From Alloactinosynnema sp. L-07 (GTDB lineage: Bacteria; Actinomycetota; Actinomycetes; Mycobacteriales; Pseudonocardiaceae): DNA of 64,000 bases. Shown piece by piece: positions 17,198-25,674 of the stretch (within the stretch, counting starts at the first letter, position 1; each line of letters starts with the position of its first letter). Location: contig NZ_LN850107.1 of assembly GCF_900070365.1 (NCBI RefSeq), positions 186,001-250,000 of the forward strand, read 5' to 3'. The position numbers and the translations under genes are program-made. The notes below the pieces were generated by a model. The model saw only the letters and a program-made list of their open reading frames with translations, did no database searches and was not told where the DNA came from.

Positions 17198-18959
17198 CGG
17201 ACGCTGTTGGCAATCTCCGTTTCGCTGTCGTCAGGCAGCGAGGCGGAGTGCTGCGAAGTGGGATGTCCGTGTCGGGCAGTGCGGGGTTCCGATGAGCCAG
17301 GCGTTGATCCGGGTGAGGTTCATCGCGGCTGCGGTCAGCAGATGTTGCAGGCCGGTCTTGCCCAGTCCTCGATATCGGGATCGGCGTAAGCCGAAGGCGA
17401 GAACTCCTTGAGAGATGGTGCCTTCCACTCCGGCGCGACGTTTGTAGCGTTGTCGCCACTCCGTTGTGTCCTGTTGTTGGCGGGCATGGACGAGGACGTC
17501 GTGTTCGGCGCGAGGCCGCAGGGTGAGTTGACGGCCGTACCGGGATGTTGTGCAATGCTGCCGTAACGGGCAGGGACCACAGTCCCTGGCCGCGAACTGG
17601 ACCCGGACCACCGGGGTGCCACGAGTGCTGCGAGCGGGTTTCCACTGAGCGCTGTTCTTGCCGCCTGGGCAGGTCACCCGCTCGGCGTCCCAGTCGATGT
17701 GGAAGCGGGTGTTGTCGAACGCGCCGTCGGTGCTCTTGTGTCGACTTGTGTCACGAGGAACGGGACCGACCAGATCCACGCCGTACTCGGTTCGCGCGCG
17801 GATGATGTGATCGGCGTCGACGTATCCGGCATCGACCAGATGTTCCTTGGGCAGCAATTCCTTGACGGCCAGTGCTTCGTGTACAGCCGCGGTCTGCGCC
17901 ATGTCGGCCTCGGCCGCGCTCGTGGTCCTGACCGTGGTGATCAGGTGTGGAGCGTCGGGCTCGCAGGTCTCGGTGATGTGGACCTTGTAGCCGTCCCAGG
18001 CGGTGTCGCGTTTGACCGCGGTGCGGGCGTCGGGATCGTGCGGAGTGGTCAACCGAACCGCTCCCGGCGGGCAGTTCTGCGAGGTCCGCCACCGCACGAT
18101 CCCGTCCTCGACCAGGTACTGCTGACACCAGGCCCGGCGCAGGAAGTCGACGGCGGGCAGATGACGCAGCCACTGCGGCGCCGAGTCCGAGACGACGGCA
18201 CGCAACAGCGCCATGCCGTCGGCGCCGACCTGGTGGCCGTGCTCGACGCGAGCGGCCCACCGTGACGGGAACCTCGTGTCCTCCGGACGGGCGCTGTAGC
18301 GATCGAACCAATCCGGCTCGACCTGGTCGATCAGCCAGTCCCCGGCCACGACGGCGACCGCGTTGAGGGCTGCCCGCAGCGTTTCCACCGCGAACTCCAA
18401 CCGGTTGACGTCCCGTGTCGCGGCCAGCACATGGGTGGAATCGGTGCGGGCCCGACCACCGGCCTTGAGCAAGCCCGCCTGTCGAGCGGTGTCCAAGACC
18501 GCGTCCAGGACCCGATGCCCCATTCCACCCTCGACCAGCCGAGCACGAAACTCACACAACACCGAGTGGTCGAAGCCCTCGTCGGTCAACTCCAGACCCA
18601 GCGCGTACTTCCAGTCGATCCGCGCCCGCACCGCGTGGGCGGCCTGCCGATCGGTCAGTCCTTCGACGAACTGCAACACCGACACCAACGCCAACCGGCC
18701 AGGTGACACCGCAGGCCGTCCACGCGTGGAGAACAACCCGGCGAACTCGGCATCATCGAACAGCGGGCCGAGCACATCTCGCACCCGCATCGCCAGGCAG
18801 CCCTTCGGGAACACCACCCCGGCCAGCTTCGCCGTCTCCGTCGGAACCTCACCCGCACCGACCGGACGCAACACCCCGTACCTCCACACAGTCGTGCCCC
18901 ACATGACGAGTTGATCATGCAGGGCACGACAGCCAAGATCAATTTACCAACAGCGTCCG
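17198..18959. mobile_element. IS1182-family insertion sequence, complete
   Basis: 1762-bp element bounded by a perfect 13-bp terminal inverted repeat: CGGACGCTGTTGG at 17198-17210, and its reverse complement at 18947-18959. It is flanked by 6-bp GATCAT copies. It carries one intact leftward transposase gene. Intact ends, an intact duplication and an open transposase frame suggest recent arrival. It lies just downstream of the winged-helix gene and does not interrupt a recognisable gene. Confidence 0.88.
17231..18904 (-). CDS. IS1182-family DDE transposase
   Basis: 557 aa. The N-terminal helical DNA-binding region (LFSTRGRPAVSPGRLALVSV, LTDRQAAHAVRARIDWKYAL) and DUF772-like segment are followed by a DDE core. 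Likely acidic residues are in RTDSTHVLAA, VDAGYVDAD and the late GVEGTISQ block. A Cys-rich patch (CGPCPLRQHC) near residue 455 is typical of IS1182 transposases. Length fits the family. Start ATG 18904 lies 55 bp inside the right end of the element. Confidence 0.92.
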   Translation of the reverse strand: MWGTTVWRYGVLRPVGAGEVPTETAKLAGVVFPKGCLAMRVRDVLGPLFDDAEFAGLFSTRGRPAVSPGRLALVSVLQFVEGLTDRQAAHAVRARIDWKYALGLELTDEGFDHSVLCEFRARLVEGGMGHRVLDAVLDTARQAGLLKAGGRARTDSTHVLAATRDVNRLEFAVETLRAALNAVAVVAGDWLIDQVEPDWFDRYSARPEDTRFPSRWAARVEHGHQVGADGMALLRAVVSDSAPQWLRHLPAVDFLRRAWCQQYLVEDGIVRWRTSQNCPPGAVRLTTPHDPDARTAVKRDTAWDGYKVHITETCEPDAPHLITTVRTTSAAEADMAQTAAVHEALAVKELLPKEHLVDAGYVDADHIIRARTEYGVDLVGPVPRDTSRHKSTDGAFDNTRFHIDWDAERVTCPGGKNSAQWKPARSTRGTPVVRVQFAARDCGPCPLRQHCTTSRYGRQLTLRPRAEHDVLVHARQQQDTTEWRQRYKRRAGVEGTISQGVLAFGLRRSRYRGLGKTGLQHLLTAAAMNLTRINAWLIGTPHCPTRTSHFAALRLAA

Positions 18960-18965
18960 GATCAT
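18960..18965. repeat. IS1182 target duplication, right copy
   Basis: GATCAT immediately after the right inverted repeat, identical to 17192-17197. Confidence 0.8.
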
Positions 18966-19305
18966 CGTTGGGGGCACGACGGCGTCTGGGGGTTTGCGTT
19001 CCTGCGTATGGGTTTCCGTGGTTGTATGTCGACCATGCACGGTGGGCAGGGACTCCGGCCGGGGGCGATCCTATCGGGGTCCTGTCGTGGCAGCTGTGAT
19101 GATGAACATCGTTGGCCTGCTTGGTAGTTGATGACGCCGAGACGGCCGATGCCCTGTTGGGTAGGCCGACTGTTCGGCAACTATCAGGCAAACAGGTGCG
19201 CCCTGGTTCCGCCGAGAGTTACGCACCGGTTCGCGCCGCAGCGAGTTTGGAGCCCCTGGGGGGCACCACGCGGCTGTTCATCCAAGCACGCGTTTCCATA
19301 GCCTC
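18966..19305. other. Intergenic stretch without supported gene
   Basis: Between the IS1182 element and the leftward accessory operon I see short open frames only, with no ribosome site or recognisable domain. The composition is less GC-rich than the flanks. It may hold the terminator of the leftward operon or decayed sequence. No tRNA-like fold was recognised. Confidence 0.4.
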
Positions 19306-20271
19306 TCAAGGGAAGCTCGGAACCTCGGCCGGCGAACCCACGCCCTTTTTCTTTCCGGGGTGGCTCCTTGGGGCAAGGGCCCTTCGACAAGGGCGGCCCC
19401 GGACTGGCTGCGTCCCGTGATTGTGGTGGGTCCGATGTAGTGCGGCGGCGTTGGTCTGTGTTGGCTGTGAAGGCCGACCAGCGACCCGTTGGGGGTCGCT
19501 GGTGGTTGGGGCGTGCGTGGCCGCCCCGTTGGGGTTGGGTGGGTGGTGCGGATCGTTCAGGAGGCGATGTCCCATTGTTGGGTGGTGGGGTTCCACGTCG
19601 CCTCGGTGAGAAGCCGGTAGAGGTCGGGTAGGCCGGGGCCGATCATCCAGCCGAGGCGTTCGCAGTCGGTCTCGCCGGGACAGCGGCCGGACCAGGTGTC
19701 CTTGCCGCAGTCGTGGTTGCGGTCGCAGCTCAGGCGTTGAAGCCCGGTGTGCAGGCACATGGCCACGTCGCAGCCCTCGACGTGTGGCTGGCCGATGGCG
19801 ACTTCGCAATCGGGGCAGTGCGGCCGGGGTGCGGTGAGGTCCAGGAGGTCGGGCATGTGCTGTCGTACCTTTCGGTCTGTCCTGGGTGGTTCCGGGCTGG
19901 GTGTGCCCGGTCGCGGCGGGTCGTCGTGGCGGGTGGTCGACTCGCGGCATCGCATAGCTCCGGATGCGGCCGGTGATCACCCACGCGCGACCTCGGTCGA
20001 AGAGGTGAATCCAGTCGGTGCTGCGGCTGTCCGGCCAAGGCCACGGCCAGCCGTCGCGGGCATGGTGGCTTTGTCCGAGGCCCTGTTCGGCGAACACGTC
20101 GAGCAGGGCGAGTACGGCGTCGGCGAATGTCGTCGGGTCGGTGGCTTCCAGCATGAGTCGGCCGGAGTCGAGGGCGCGCAGGGTTTCGGGGTCGGCGTTG
20201 CCGTGGAGGGCTCCGAGCCAGCGGGCACGGCGTCCGGTTTCGTCGTAGAAGTCGGCGGTCGTGGGGATCAT
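19306..20271 (-). CDS. WPWPW-family hypothetical, C-terminal end uncertain
   Basis: The ATG at 20271 overlaps the upstream stop as ATGA. The first ~110 residues (DFYDETGRRARWLGALHG, GWPWPWPDSRSTDWIHLFDR) are clearly homologous to the 175-aa protein at 25055-25582. After IRSYAM the frame stays open to 19306, but the sequence becomes Arg/Pro/His low-complexity and overlaps the well-supported gene at 19557-19856 by 300 bp in another frame. The true end has probably been lost or altered by mutation; the tail should not be trusted. Function of the family is unknown. Confidence 0.45.
   Translation of the reverse strand: MIPTTADFYDETGRRARWLGALHGNADPETLRALDSGRLMLEATDPTTFADAVLALLDVFAEQGLGQSHHARDGWPWPWPDSRSTDWIHLFDRGRAWVITGRIRSYAMPRVDHPPRRPAATGHTQPGTTQDRPKGTTAHARPPGPHRTPAALPRLRSRHRPATRRGLRRGHVPAHRASTPELRPQPRLRQGHLVRPLSRRDRLRTPRLDDRPRPTRPLPASHRGDVEPHHPTMGHRLLNDPHHPPNPNGAATHAPTTSDPQRVAGRPSQPTQTNAAALHRTHHNHGTQPVRGRPCRRALAPRSHPGKKKGVGSPAEVPSFP
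19557..19856 (-). CDS. Small Cys-rich hypothetical (zinc-ribbon-like)
   Basis: 99 aa from the ATG at 19856. Cys/His residues are arranged as CPDC, HVEGC, MCLH, LSC, HDC, GRC and ETDC, suggesting one or two zinc-binding knuckles. The C-terminal half (ERLGWMIGPGLPDLYRLLTE) is helical. The ribosome site (GAAAGG) is rather far at 10-11 nt. It is last in the leftward accessory operon. I recognise the type only as an uncharacterised actinobacterial mobile-element protein. Confidence 0.6.
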   Translation of the reverse strand: MPDLLDLTAPRPHCPDCEVAIGQPHVEGCDVAMCLHTGLQRLSCDRNHDCGKDTWSGRCPGETDCERLGWMIGPGLPDLYRLLTEATWNPTTQQWDIAS

Positions 20272-20867
20272 CGGCCGGGTTCGCGTTCGACGTCGGCAGG
20301 GTGTGGGAAGTAGCAGTCCTCATCGCAGTCCTGCGCCCCTCGGCTGGCGATGAAGGGGCAGTCCTCGCGGTGGTGCTTGGTGAAGGTGACGCTGCCGTCG
20401 GGGTGTTCGATGATGTGCAGCGCACCGCCGTGGGTGTAGGCCCAGGTGATGTCGTCGGGGTCGATGCGGTGCTCGGCGTCGTAGCCGTAGCTGGTCGCCA
20501 GGAGCGCGCTGATCGCGCCGTGCAGGTGCGGCGAGATGGTGTGTGTGGTCGGCGGGGCGGCGAGGATGGTGGCGGCCCGCTGGAGGAGGCGTTCGGTGAC
20601 GGGGCTGAGGAACCGGGCGGGGTCGTCGATGTCGGGTCCTGGTGTCGGGGTGTTGTGCCACCAGTCGCTGGGCGCGTCGGCGGCGAGGGTGGTCCAGGTC
20701 ATCTGGTCGTTGAGGACCTCGGCGACGGCGCGGCTCTGGTTGATGTAGAAGTCGCGTTCGACGTGGGCTCGGACGGTGCGTCCGGCGATCTCGACGGTGC
20801 GGGTGTGGTGGTAGCGGTGCGGACTGGTGCCGGTGGTCTCGTCTCGTTCGGTCATCGTGCTGGTCAT
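20268..20867 (-). CDS. Hypothetical protein with C-terminal Cys/His cluster
   Basis: 199 aa from the ATG at 20867, which has GAAGGA 7 nt upstream. The central part is helical (LSPVTERLLQRAATIL). The C-terminus carries HHREDCPF, AQDCDEDCYFPH, a likely metal site. It overlaps the next gene by ATGA and follows the IS-split RAMA gene in the same operon. No function recognised. Confidence 0.65.
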   Translation of the reverse strand: MTSTMTERDETTGTSPHRYHHTRTVEIAGRTVRAHVERDFYINQSRAVAEVLNDQMTWTTLAADAPSDWWHNTPTPGPDIDDPARFLSPVTERLLQRAATILAAPPTTHTISPHLHGAISALLATSYGYDAEHRIDPDDITWAYTHGGALHIIEHPDGSVTFTKHHREDCPFIASRGAQDCDEDCYFPHPADVEREPGR

Positions 20868-20893
20868 CTCGGAGTCCTTCCGGGTGGTTCGGT

Positions 20894-21557
20894 TCAGCGA
20901 CGGGCGAGTTCGGTGCGCAGGTCGGCCAGCAGGCGGTTGTCGCGTGTGCGTCGCCACAGGTGCCAGCCGTTGGCGGTGTAGCCGCAGAGGTGGGTGGCGA
21001 GGGCGTTGACGGTGGACACGGCGAACTCGTCCGGTCCGTGGTGGAGAACCCCGCCTGCTCGCACGGTGGCGGTGTGCCTGTCGAGTACGACCTGCTCGCC
21101 CTCGGCGAGCAGTCCGGCCTCGATCAGCTCGGCGAGGCCGTCGGGTGCGCGGCGAGGCGCCGAGGCCGCGGGCTCGCCGGCGAGCCCGAGGCCGCGCGAG
21201 AGCCAGTCGGGCATGGCGGCGGCGATCGGCCCGGTCAGCGTCGCCCACTGCGCGTCTTGAAGGGCGGCGTCGGCGAGGTAGCGCATGTGCGTGAGCACCG
21301 TCATGGCGACCTCGTGCGGCCAGCGCGCGTCCACCGCCTCCCGTGTGCCCACGGTGCGCCACTCGCCCTGCATCGCGGCGAGGACCTCGACATCGGTCAG
21401 GGCGGGGTCGGTGGTCGAGGTGTGCGGGCGCACCACGACGTCCCCGGCGTGCAGGGTGGCGGGCGGCGGCTCGGGTAGCCACACCCCGGCGAGCAGGTCG
21501 GCGGTGTCGGTGTGCGCGGGGTCGGGTGCGGGGACGTCCCCGGCGAAGCGGACCGGG
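20894..21557 (-). pseudogene. RAMA-domain gene, 3' fragment cut by IS21
   Basis: Carries the C-terminal three quarters of a RAMA-domain protein, from VRFAGDVPAPDPAH to the RAMA domain (LAEGEQVVLDRHTATVRAGG, YTANGWHLWRRTRDNRLLAD). The 5' part lies at 24489-24658. Joining 24658-24489 to 21551-20894, which drops the element and one ACCGGG copy, gives 828 nt, exactly 275 codons plus stop, with AAGAP-VRFAGD in frame. The rebuilt protein aligns along its length with 13672-14547. Apparent upstream codons inside the IS do not belong to the gene. Confidence 0.8.
21552..21557. repeat. IS21 target duplication, left copy
   Basis: ACCGGG immediately before the left end of the IS21 element, identical to 24489-24494. 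Confidence 0.82.
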
Positions 21558-21743
21558 TGTTTAGAGCAGGATGTTTTGGCCCCGTTTGAGCAGTGAGTTC
21601 GGGCCCCGTCCTCGTTCGGACAGCGGGTTTTGGCCCCACTCTGGCTGATGTGGACACGCCCACGATGGTGTGAGCGTCCCGTGATCACTCGTTGGGGACC
21701 TTCACGATGTGCGCCTTGAATCCGGATCGTGTCAGGAGGCCGG

Positions 21744-23444
21744 GTGACGCTGTCGCGCGTCGAGTTGTTCGAACGCATCCGCCGGGACAGGCGGATCGAT
21801 CCTCAGGTGTCGGTGCGCACGCTGGCCGAGCGCCACGGCGTGCACCGCCGCACGGTGCGCGGCGCGCTGGCGGGCGCGGTGCCCAGCGAGCGGAAGAAAC
21901 CGCCGCCACGCACGTCGGTGCTCGCACCGGCGCACGGGTGGATCGACGAGATGCTGCGGGCGGATCTGACCGCGCCACGCAAGCAGAAGCACACGATCAC
22001 CCGCATCTACCAGCGGCTGATCACCGAGTACGACTTCCGGCTGGCCTCGATCAGCACGGTGCGCGACTACGTCGGCAGGCGCCGCCAGGAGATCCTCGCC
22101 GACGCTCGCGAGGGTCGCACCCACGTGCAGGGCATGGTGCCCCAACTGCATCGGCCGGGAGAGGAGGCCGAGGTCGACTTCGCCGACGTGTGGGTGCGCC
22201 TGGCCGGTGAGACGGTCAAGTGTCACCTGTTCACGCTGCGGTTGTCCTACTCGGGCAAGGCGGTGCACCGGGTGTTCGTCTCCGAGGCCCAGGAGGCGTT
22301 CATGGAAGGCCACGTGGAGGCATTCCGGGTGCTGGGCGGGATCCCGACCCGCCACATCCGCTACGACAACCTGCGTCCGGCGGTCCAGCGGGTGTGCTTC
22401 GGCCGCGACCGGGTCGAGTCCCAACGCTGGGTGGCGTTCCGCTCCCATCATGGCTTCGACGCCTTCTACTGCATCCCCGGTCAGGAAGGCGCCCACGAGA
22501 AGGGCGGGGTCGAGCAGGAGGGCGGCCGGTTCCGCCGCACCCATCTGGTCCCGGTTCCCGACGTCGCCGACCTGGCCGAACTCAACGAGCGGATCGCCGG
22601 TATCGACGCGGCTGAGGACGACCGGGTGCTGCATGGCCGCAACGTCAGCATCGGGTTCGACTTCCGCGCCGAGGCCGACCTGCTCACTCCGCTGCCGGTC
22701 GACGAGTTCGACTGCGGGCTCACCCTGACACCGAAGGTCGGTCGGGACTCGCGGATCACCGTCCGACAGTCGCACTACTCGGTGCCCGCCCGGTTCATCG
22801 GCAGCCGGGTTCGGGTGTCGTTGCGCGCCAACGAGATGCTGGTGTTCGACCACGGCCGGGTGGTGGCCCGGCACACTCGGCTGACCCGCAAGGGCGACTA
22901 CCACGACGACCTGGACCACTACCTGGAGATCCTGCTGAGCAAGCCCGGTGCGCTGGCCGGATCCACCGCGCTGGCCGCCGCCCGAGCCGAGGGCCGGTTC
23001 ACCCCGGCGCACGAGGCTTTCTGGGCCGCGGCCCGCGTCGCGCACGGCGACGCGGCCGGCACCAGGGCGTTGATCGAGGTCCTGCTGCTGCACCGGCACC
23101 ACCGGGCCGAGTTCGTCACCGCCGGAATCACCGCCGCCCTCGACGTCGGGGTGGCCGGCCCGGAACTGGTCGCGATCGAGGCCCGCAAGGCCGCGGGCGC
23201 CCACCGCGAGACCACTCCGCTGCTCGACGAGCACGACCTGACCGAGCTGGCCCTTGCCGACGCCACCGTCCTGCCGGTCGTCACCGATCAGAACCCCGAC
23301 CCTCGCAGCAGTGCCCCAGACACCGGGGCTTCGCTGATCACGCTGCACTCCCGACGCGACCTGCCCGCCGCCGGGCGGCCACTGCCGTCGGTGGACGTCT
23401 ACGACCGACTTCTCACCCACCGCCGGAAAGGCAACCCCGCATGA
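21744..23444 (+). CDS. istA: IS21-family transposase IstA
   Basis: 566 aa from the GTG at 21744, which follows AGGAGG at 21734-21739; a GTG at 21729 lies upstream of that site. An N-terminal helix-turn-helix (VSVRTLAERHGVHRRTVRGA) is followed by an rve integrase core with DFADVWV, the YDNLRPAV block, and a Glu in the HEKGGVEQEGGRFRR region, giving the DDE triad of IS21 transposases. C-terminal Mu-type beta domain follows (SHYSVPARFIGSRVRV). Works with the downstream ATPase. Confidence 0.9.
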   Translation: MTLSRVELFERIRRDRRIDPQVSVRTLAERHGVHRRTVRGALAGAVPSERKKPPPRTSVLAPAHGWIDEMLRADLTAPRKQKHTITRIYQRLITEYDFRLASISTVRDYVGRRRQEILADAREGRTHVQGMVPQLHRPGEEAEVDFADVWVRLAGETVKCHLFTLRLSYSGKAVHRVFVSEAQEAFMEGHVEAFRVLGGIPTRHIRYDNLRPAVQRVCFGRDRVESQRWVAFRSHHGFDAFYCIPGQEGAHEKGGVEQEGGRFRRTHLVPVPDVADLAELNERIAGIDAAEDDRVLHGRNVSIGFDFRAEADLLTPLPVDEFDCGLTLTPKVGRDSRITVRQSHYSVPARFIGSRVRVSLRANEMLVFDHGRVVARHTRLTRKGDYHDDLDHYLEILLSKPGALAGSTALAAARAEGRFTPAHEAFWAAARVAHGDAAGTRALIEVLLLHRHHRAEFVTAGITAALDVGVAGPELVAIEARKAAGAHRETTPLLDEHDLTELALADATVLPVVTDQNPDPRSSAPDTGASLITLHSRRDLPAAGRPLPSVDVYDRLLTHRRKGNPA

Positions 23445-24238
23445 CCAGCACCCTTCCCGCCCCGTCCCGGCAGATCCTTCCCGGCATCGACAGCCAGGAC
23501 GCCCTGATCGACCAGGCCTGCCGGGCACTGCAACTGCCCACCATCCGCGACCGGTTCGACGCGATCGCCGCGACCGCGCTGCGCGAGCAGTCCTCCTACA
23601 AATCGTTCCTGCTGCAACTGCTCGAAGTCGAGTGCGAACACCGCGACCAGCGCCGCCGGGTCCGGCTGGTCCGGGAGGCGCACTTCCCCCGCCCCAAAAG
23701 GATCGAGGACTTCGACTTCACCGCCAACGAGCTGGTCACCCCCGAGGTCGTCCACACCCTCACCGAACCGGGCTGGGTCTCGGCCGGGCAGCCGCTCTGC
23801 CTGATCGGCGACTCCGGCACCGGCAAGTCGCACCTGCTGATCGGGATCGGCACCGCGGTCGCCGAGGCCGGGTTCAAGGTCCGCTACACGACCACCGCGA
23901 ACCTGGTCAACGAGCTGGCCGAGGCCGCCGACGAACGGCAGCTCACCAAGGTCCTCAACCGCTACGGCAAGGTCGACCTGCTCTGCCTGGACGAGTTCGG
24001 CTACCTCGAACTGGACAAGACCGGGGCGAAGCTGCTGTTCCAGATCTTCACCGACCGCGAGGAGCGCCGGGCGATCGCGATCGCCTCCAACGCCCCGTTC
24101 TCGGAATGGCGCAAGACCTTCACCGACGAACGGCTCTGCTCCGCCATCGTCGACCGACTCACCTTCAACGGCCACATCATCGAGACCGGCTCGGATTCCT
24201 ACCGACTACGGTCCACCCAGCAACGCCTGCGGAGCTGA
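23441..24238 (+). CDS. istB: IS21-family helper ATPase IstB
   Basis: 265 aa, ATG inside the ATGA overlap with istA. AAA+ ATPase with Walker A GDSGTGKSHLLIG at about residue 125 and Walker B VDLLCLDEFGYLEL at about 180, plus the IASNAPFSEW sensor region, matching DnaC-like IstB proteins that select the target DNA and activate IstA. Full family length. Confidence 0.92.
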   Translation: MTSTLPAPSRQILPGIDSQDALIDQACRALQLPTIRDRFDAIAATALREQSSYKSFLLQLLEVECEHRDQRRRVRLVREAHFPRPKRIEDFDFTANELVTPEVVHTLTEPGWVSAGQPLCLIGDSGTGKSHLLIGIGTAVAEAGFKVRYTTTANLVNELAEAADERQLTKVLNRYGKVDLLCLDEFGYLELDKTGAKLLFQIFTDREERRAIAIASNAPFSEWRKTFTDERLCSAIVDRLTFNGHIIETGSDSYRLRSTQQRLRS

Positions 24239-24246
24239 ACACCAAA

Positions 24247-24306
24247 GGGCCGGCTGCTCACGGACGGCACCGCCTGTCAGGGGCGGGGCCCGTGAGCACC
24301 CGGCCC
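24247..24306 (+). terminator. Strong hairpin after istB
   Basis: The arm at 24247-24263 (GGGCCGGCTGCTCACGG) pairs with 24290-24306 in 16 of 17 positions around a 26-nt loop. It begins 8 nt after the istB stop. There is no T-run, so it is a candidate GC-type terminator or an anti-read-through structure of the element, not a classical intrinsic terminator. Confidence 0.5.
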
Positions 24307-24488
24307 GATGAACCTAACGCCTCGCCCGTCCGGTCTCCCCGCCGCACCGGCAAGATTCACTCATTCAGGGATGGGGCCAAAACTCACTGTTCCAACCAGT
24401 TCCGGCCCCACCGGGAACGACCCCGAGTCGATCTTGGTGGGGCCGGAACTGTCTGTCCGAGTGGGTCCAAGAACGACTGCTGAAAACA

Positions 24489-24658
24489 ACCGGGGCTCCG
24501 GCGGCGTCGGTGGTCCGCACGGCGACCACGACGAGACCCCACGCCCCGGCGGGCGGGCGCATCGGCACGGCGGGCGGAACGGCAGGGGCGATCAACACGG
24601 CCTCGGGCGGCAGAGTGCCGGGAATTGTTGGCGTCGTCGCGCCGTGGTGCGTGGTCAC
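24489..24658 (-). pseudogene. RAMA-domain gene, 5' fragment cut by IS21
   Basis: Holds the start of the interrupted gene: GTG at 24658 with GGAGG 6 nt upstream, then about 57 codons ending AWGLVVVAVRTTDAAGAP at the insertion point. Its PMRPPAGAW region matches PMRVPDNAW in the intact paralogue at 13672-14547, confirming that the two fragments are one gene. Includes the right copy of the ACCGGG duplication (24489-24494). Confidence 0.78.
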
Positions 24659-24713
24659 AGCTGTCCTCCAGCGGGTGAGTGGTGTCCCCGAGATATGGCC
24701 TGGTGGTTCGACG

Positions 24714-25058
24714 TCACTGGGGTGGGCGAGTCGCGTCCCGAAGGCGCTGGTCGATCTCGTGCTTGGGTGCGGTGAGGATGGTGGTCAGCACGATGACGGC
24801 GGAGCCTTCGTCCAGCGGCCGGACGGGATTGCCGTCGACGGCGAGGTCGTGACCGTCGGCGGTGACGATCCGCCAGTCCCGCTGACGGATGCGGTCGGCG
24901 CAGTAGTAGCTGCCGACGAGTACGCCGTCGCGGGTGACGGTGCCGTACAAGATCTGTTGCGCGTCGGCGGGGTCGTAGATGATCGAGGTCACCGTGCAGC
25001 CGTTCTCGGTGAAGCTGCGCGCGACGAACTCGGCCTCGTGCGGGTGGTGGGTAGTCAT
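24714..25058 (-). CDS. Small hypothetical accessory protein
   Basis: 114 aa, ATG at 25058 overlapping the upstream stop as ATGA, with AGGAGAAGG in front. Beta-rich sequence (GVLVGSYYCADRIRQRDWRI, DEGSAVIVLTTILTAP) with no recognised domain or membrane segment. It stands between the WPWPW protein and the IS-split RAMA gene, an order that resembles the one repeated near 19306-20867. Function unknown. Confidence 0.6.
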   Translation of the reverse strand: MTTHHPHEAEFVARSFTENGCTVTSIIYDPADAQQILYGTVTRDGVLVGSYYCADRIRQRDWRIVTADGHDLAVDGNPVRPLDEGSAVIVLTTILTAPKHEIDQRLRDATRPPQ

Positions 25059-25582
25059 CGGCCTTCTCCTTGGGTGCTGTGTTGGGTGTCGTGCGGATTG
25101 GTGAGGCACCGTCCGGCGGCGGTGGGCAGCCCGGTGCCGGGGTCGCGCATGAGCGGGAGCGGAACCGACGGCGGGTCGGAGGGTGTGCGCAGCCACGCCT
25201 CGATGTCCGGGGGTCCGATGTCCTCGGCGGGTTCGCGGGGGTTGCGCGGGTCGAGTGGTTCCCAGCGCACCCCGCCGCCGACCGTGAGGAACACGCCGGG
25301 AGCGGCGCGGTCGAAGGCGACGATCCAACTGCTCACGTGGCTGGTCGCCCACGGCCACGGCCACCCGGTTCGGCGGGGGTAGGCCGCGCCGATGCCTTCG
25401 GTCTCCCAGGTGATGAACAGGTCGGCGACGGCCGCGCGGTAGGTGGGCTCGTCGGTCGCGGTCAGCGCGAGGCGACCGGGCGGGACACGCAGGAGGTTCT
25501 CGGGTTCGCACTCCCATTGCAGGGAGCCGAGCCACTCGGCGTCATAGCCGCGCCCGAGGTAGAAGTCGGTCTTGGTCGACAT
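25055..25582 (-). CDS. WPWPW-family hypothetical (intact paralogue)
   Basis: 175 aa from the ATG at 25582. The N-terminal half (TDFYLGRGYDAEWLGSL, TGWPWPWATSHVSSWIVAFD) is the paralogue of the protein starting at 20271. The C-terminal 60 residues are Pro-rich and hydrophilic. The family is known to me only as uncharacterised actinobacterial plasmid/ICE proteins. It is coupled by ATGA to the next gene. Confidence 0.65.
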   Translation of the reverse strand: MSTKTDFYLGRGYDAEWLGSLQWECEPENLLRVPPGRLALTATDEPTYRAAVADLFITWETEGIGAAYPRRTGWPWPWATSHVSSWIVAFDRAAPGVFLTVGGGVRWEPLDPRNPREPAEDIGPPDIEAWLRTPSDPPSVPLPLMRDPGTGLPTAAGRCLTNPHDTQHSTQGEGR

Positions 25583-25587
25583 GGGCC

Positions 25588-25674
25588 TCAGCTCACCGCC
25601 CTTTGGCTGGCGCCTCGCGCCGCGGCCTCGCTGGCCGAGGGCAGCTCCGCGAGCACCGTGAAGGTGGTAGTCAT
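25588..25674 (-). CDS. Possible 28-codon micro-ORF
   Basis: The ATG at 25674 overlaps the stop of the 85-aa gene as ATGA, and the frame ends in TGA 6 nt before the start of the WPWPW gene. Such filling of a gap with coupled ends suggests translation, perhaps only to pass ribosomes along. The product (MTTTFTVLAELPS start, Ala-rich) has no recognised feature. Confidence 0.3.
   Translation of the reverse strand: MTTTFTVLAELPSASEAAARGASQRAVS

Larger units (their letters stand above)
21558..24488. mobile_element. IS21-family insertion sequence, complete
   Basis: 2931-bp element whose ends read TGTTTAGAGCAG inward from the left and TGTTTTCAGCAG inward from the right. Each end has several copies of a GCAGtgaGTTtTGGCCCC-type subterminal repeat, the multiple transposase-binding sites typical of IS21 (left near 21567, 21590 and 21620; right near 24372, 24395 and 24440). 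It encodes istA and istB in an ATGA-coupled pair and is flanked by 6-bp ACCGGG duplications. It interrupts a RAMA-domain gene. All parts are intact. Confidence 0.88.

Noticed and set aside
21576..21778. Upstream extension of the RAMA fragment into the IS21 element
   Set aside because: These codons are IS21 terminal repeats; the true 5' part of the gene is on the other side of the element.
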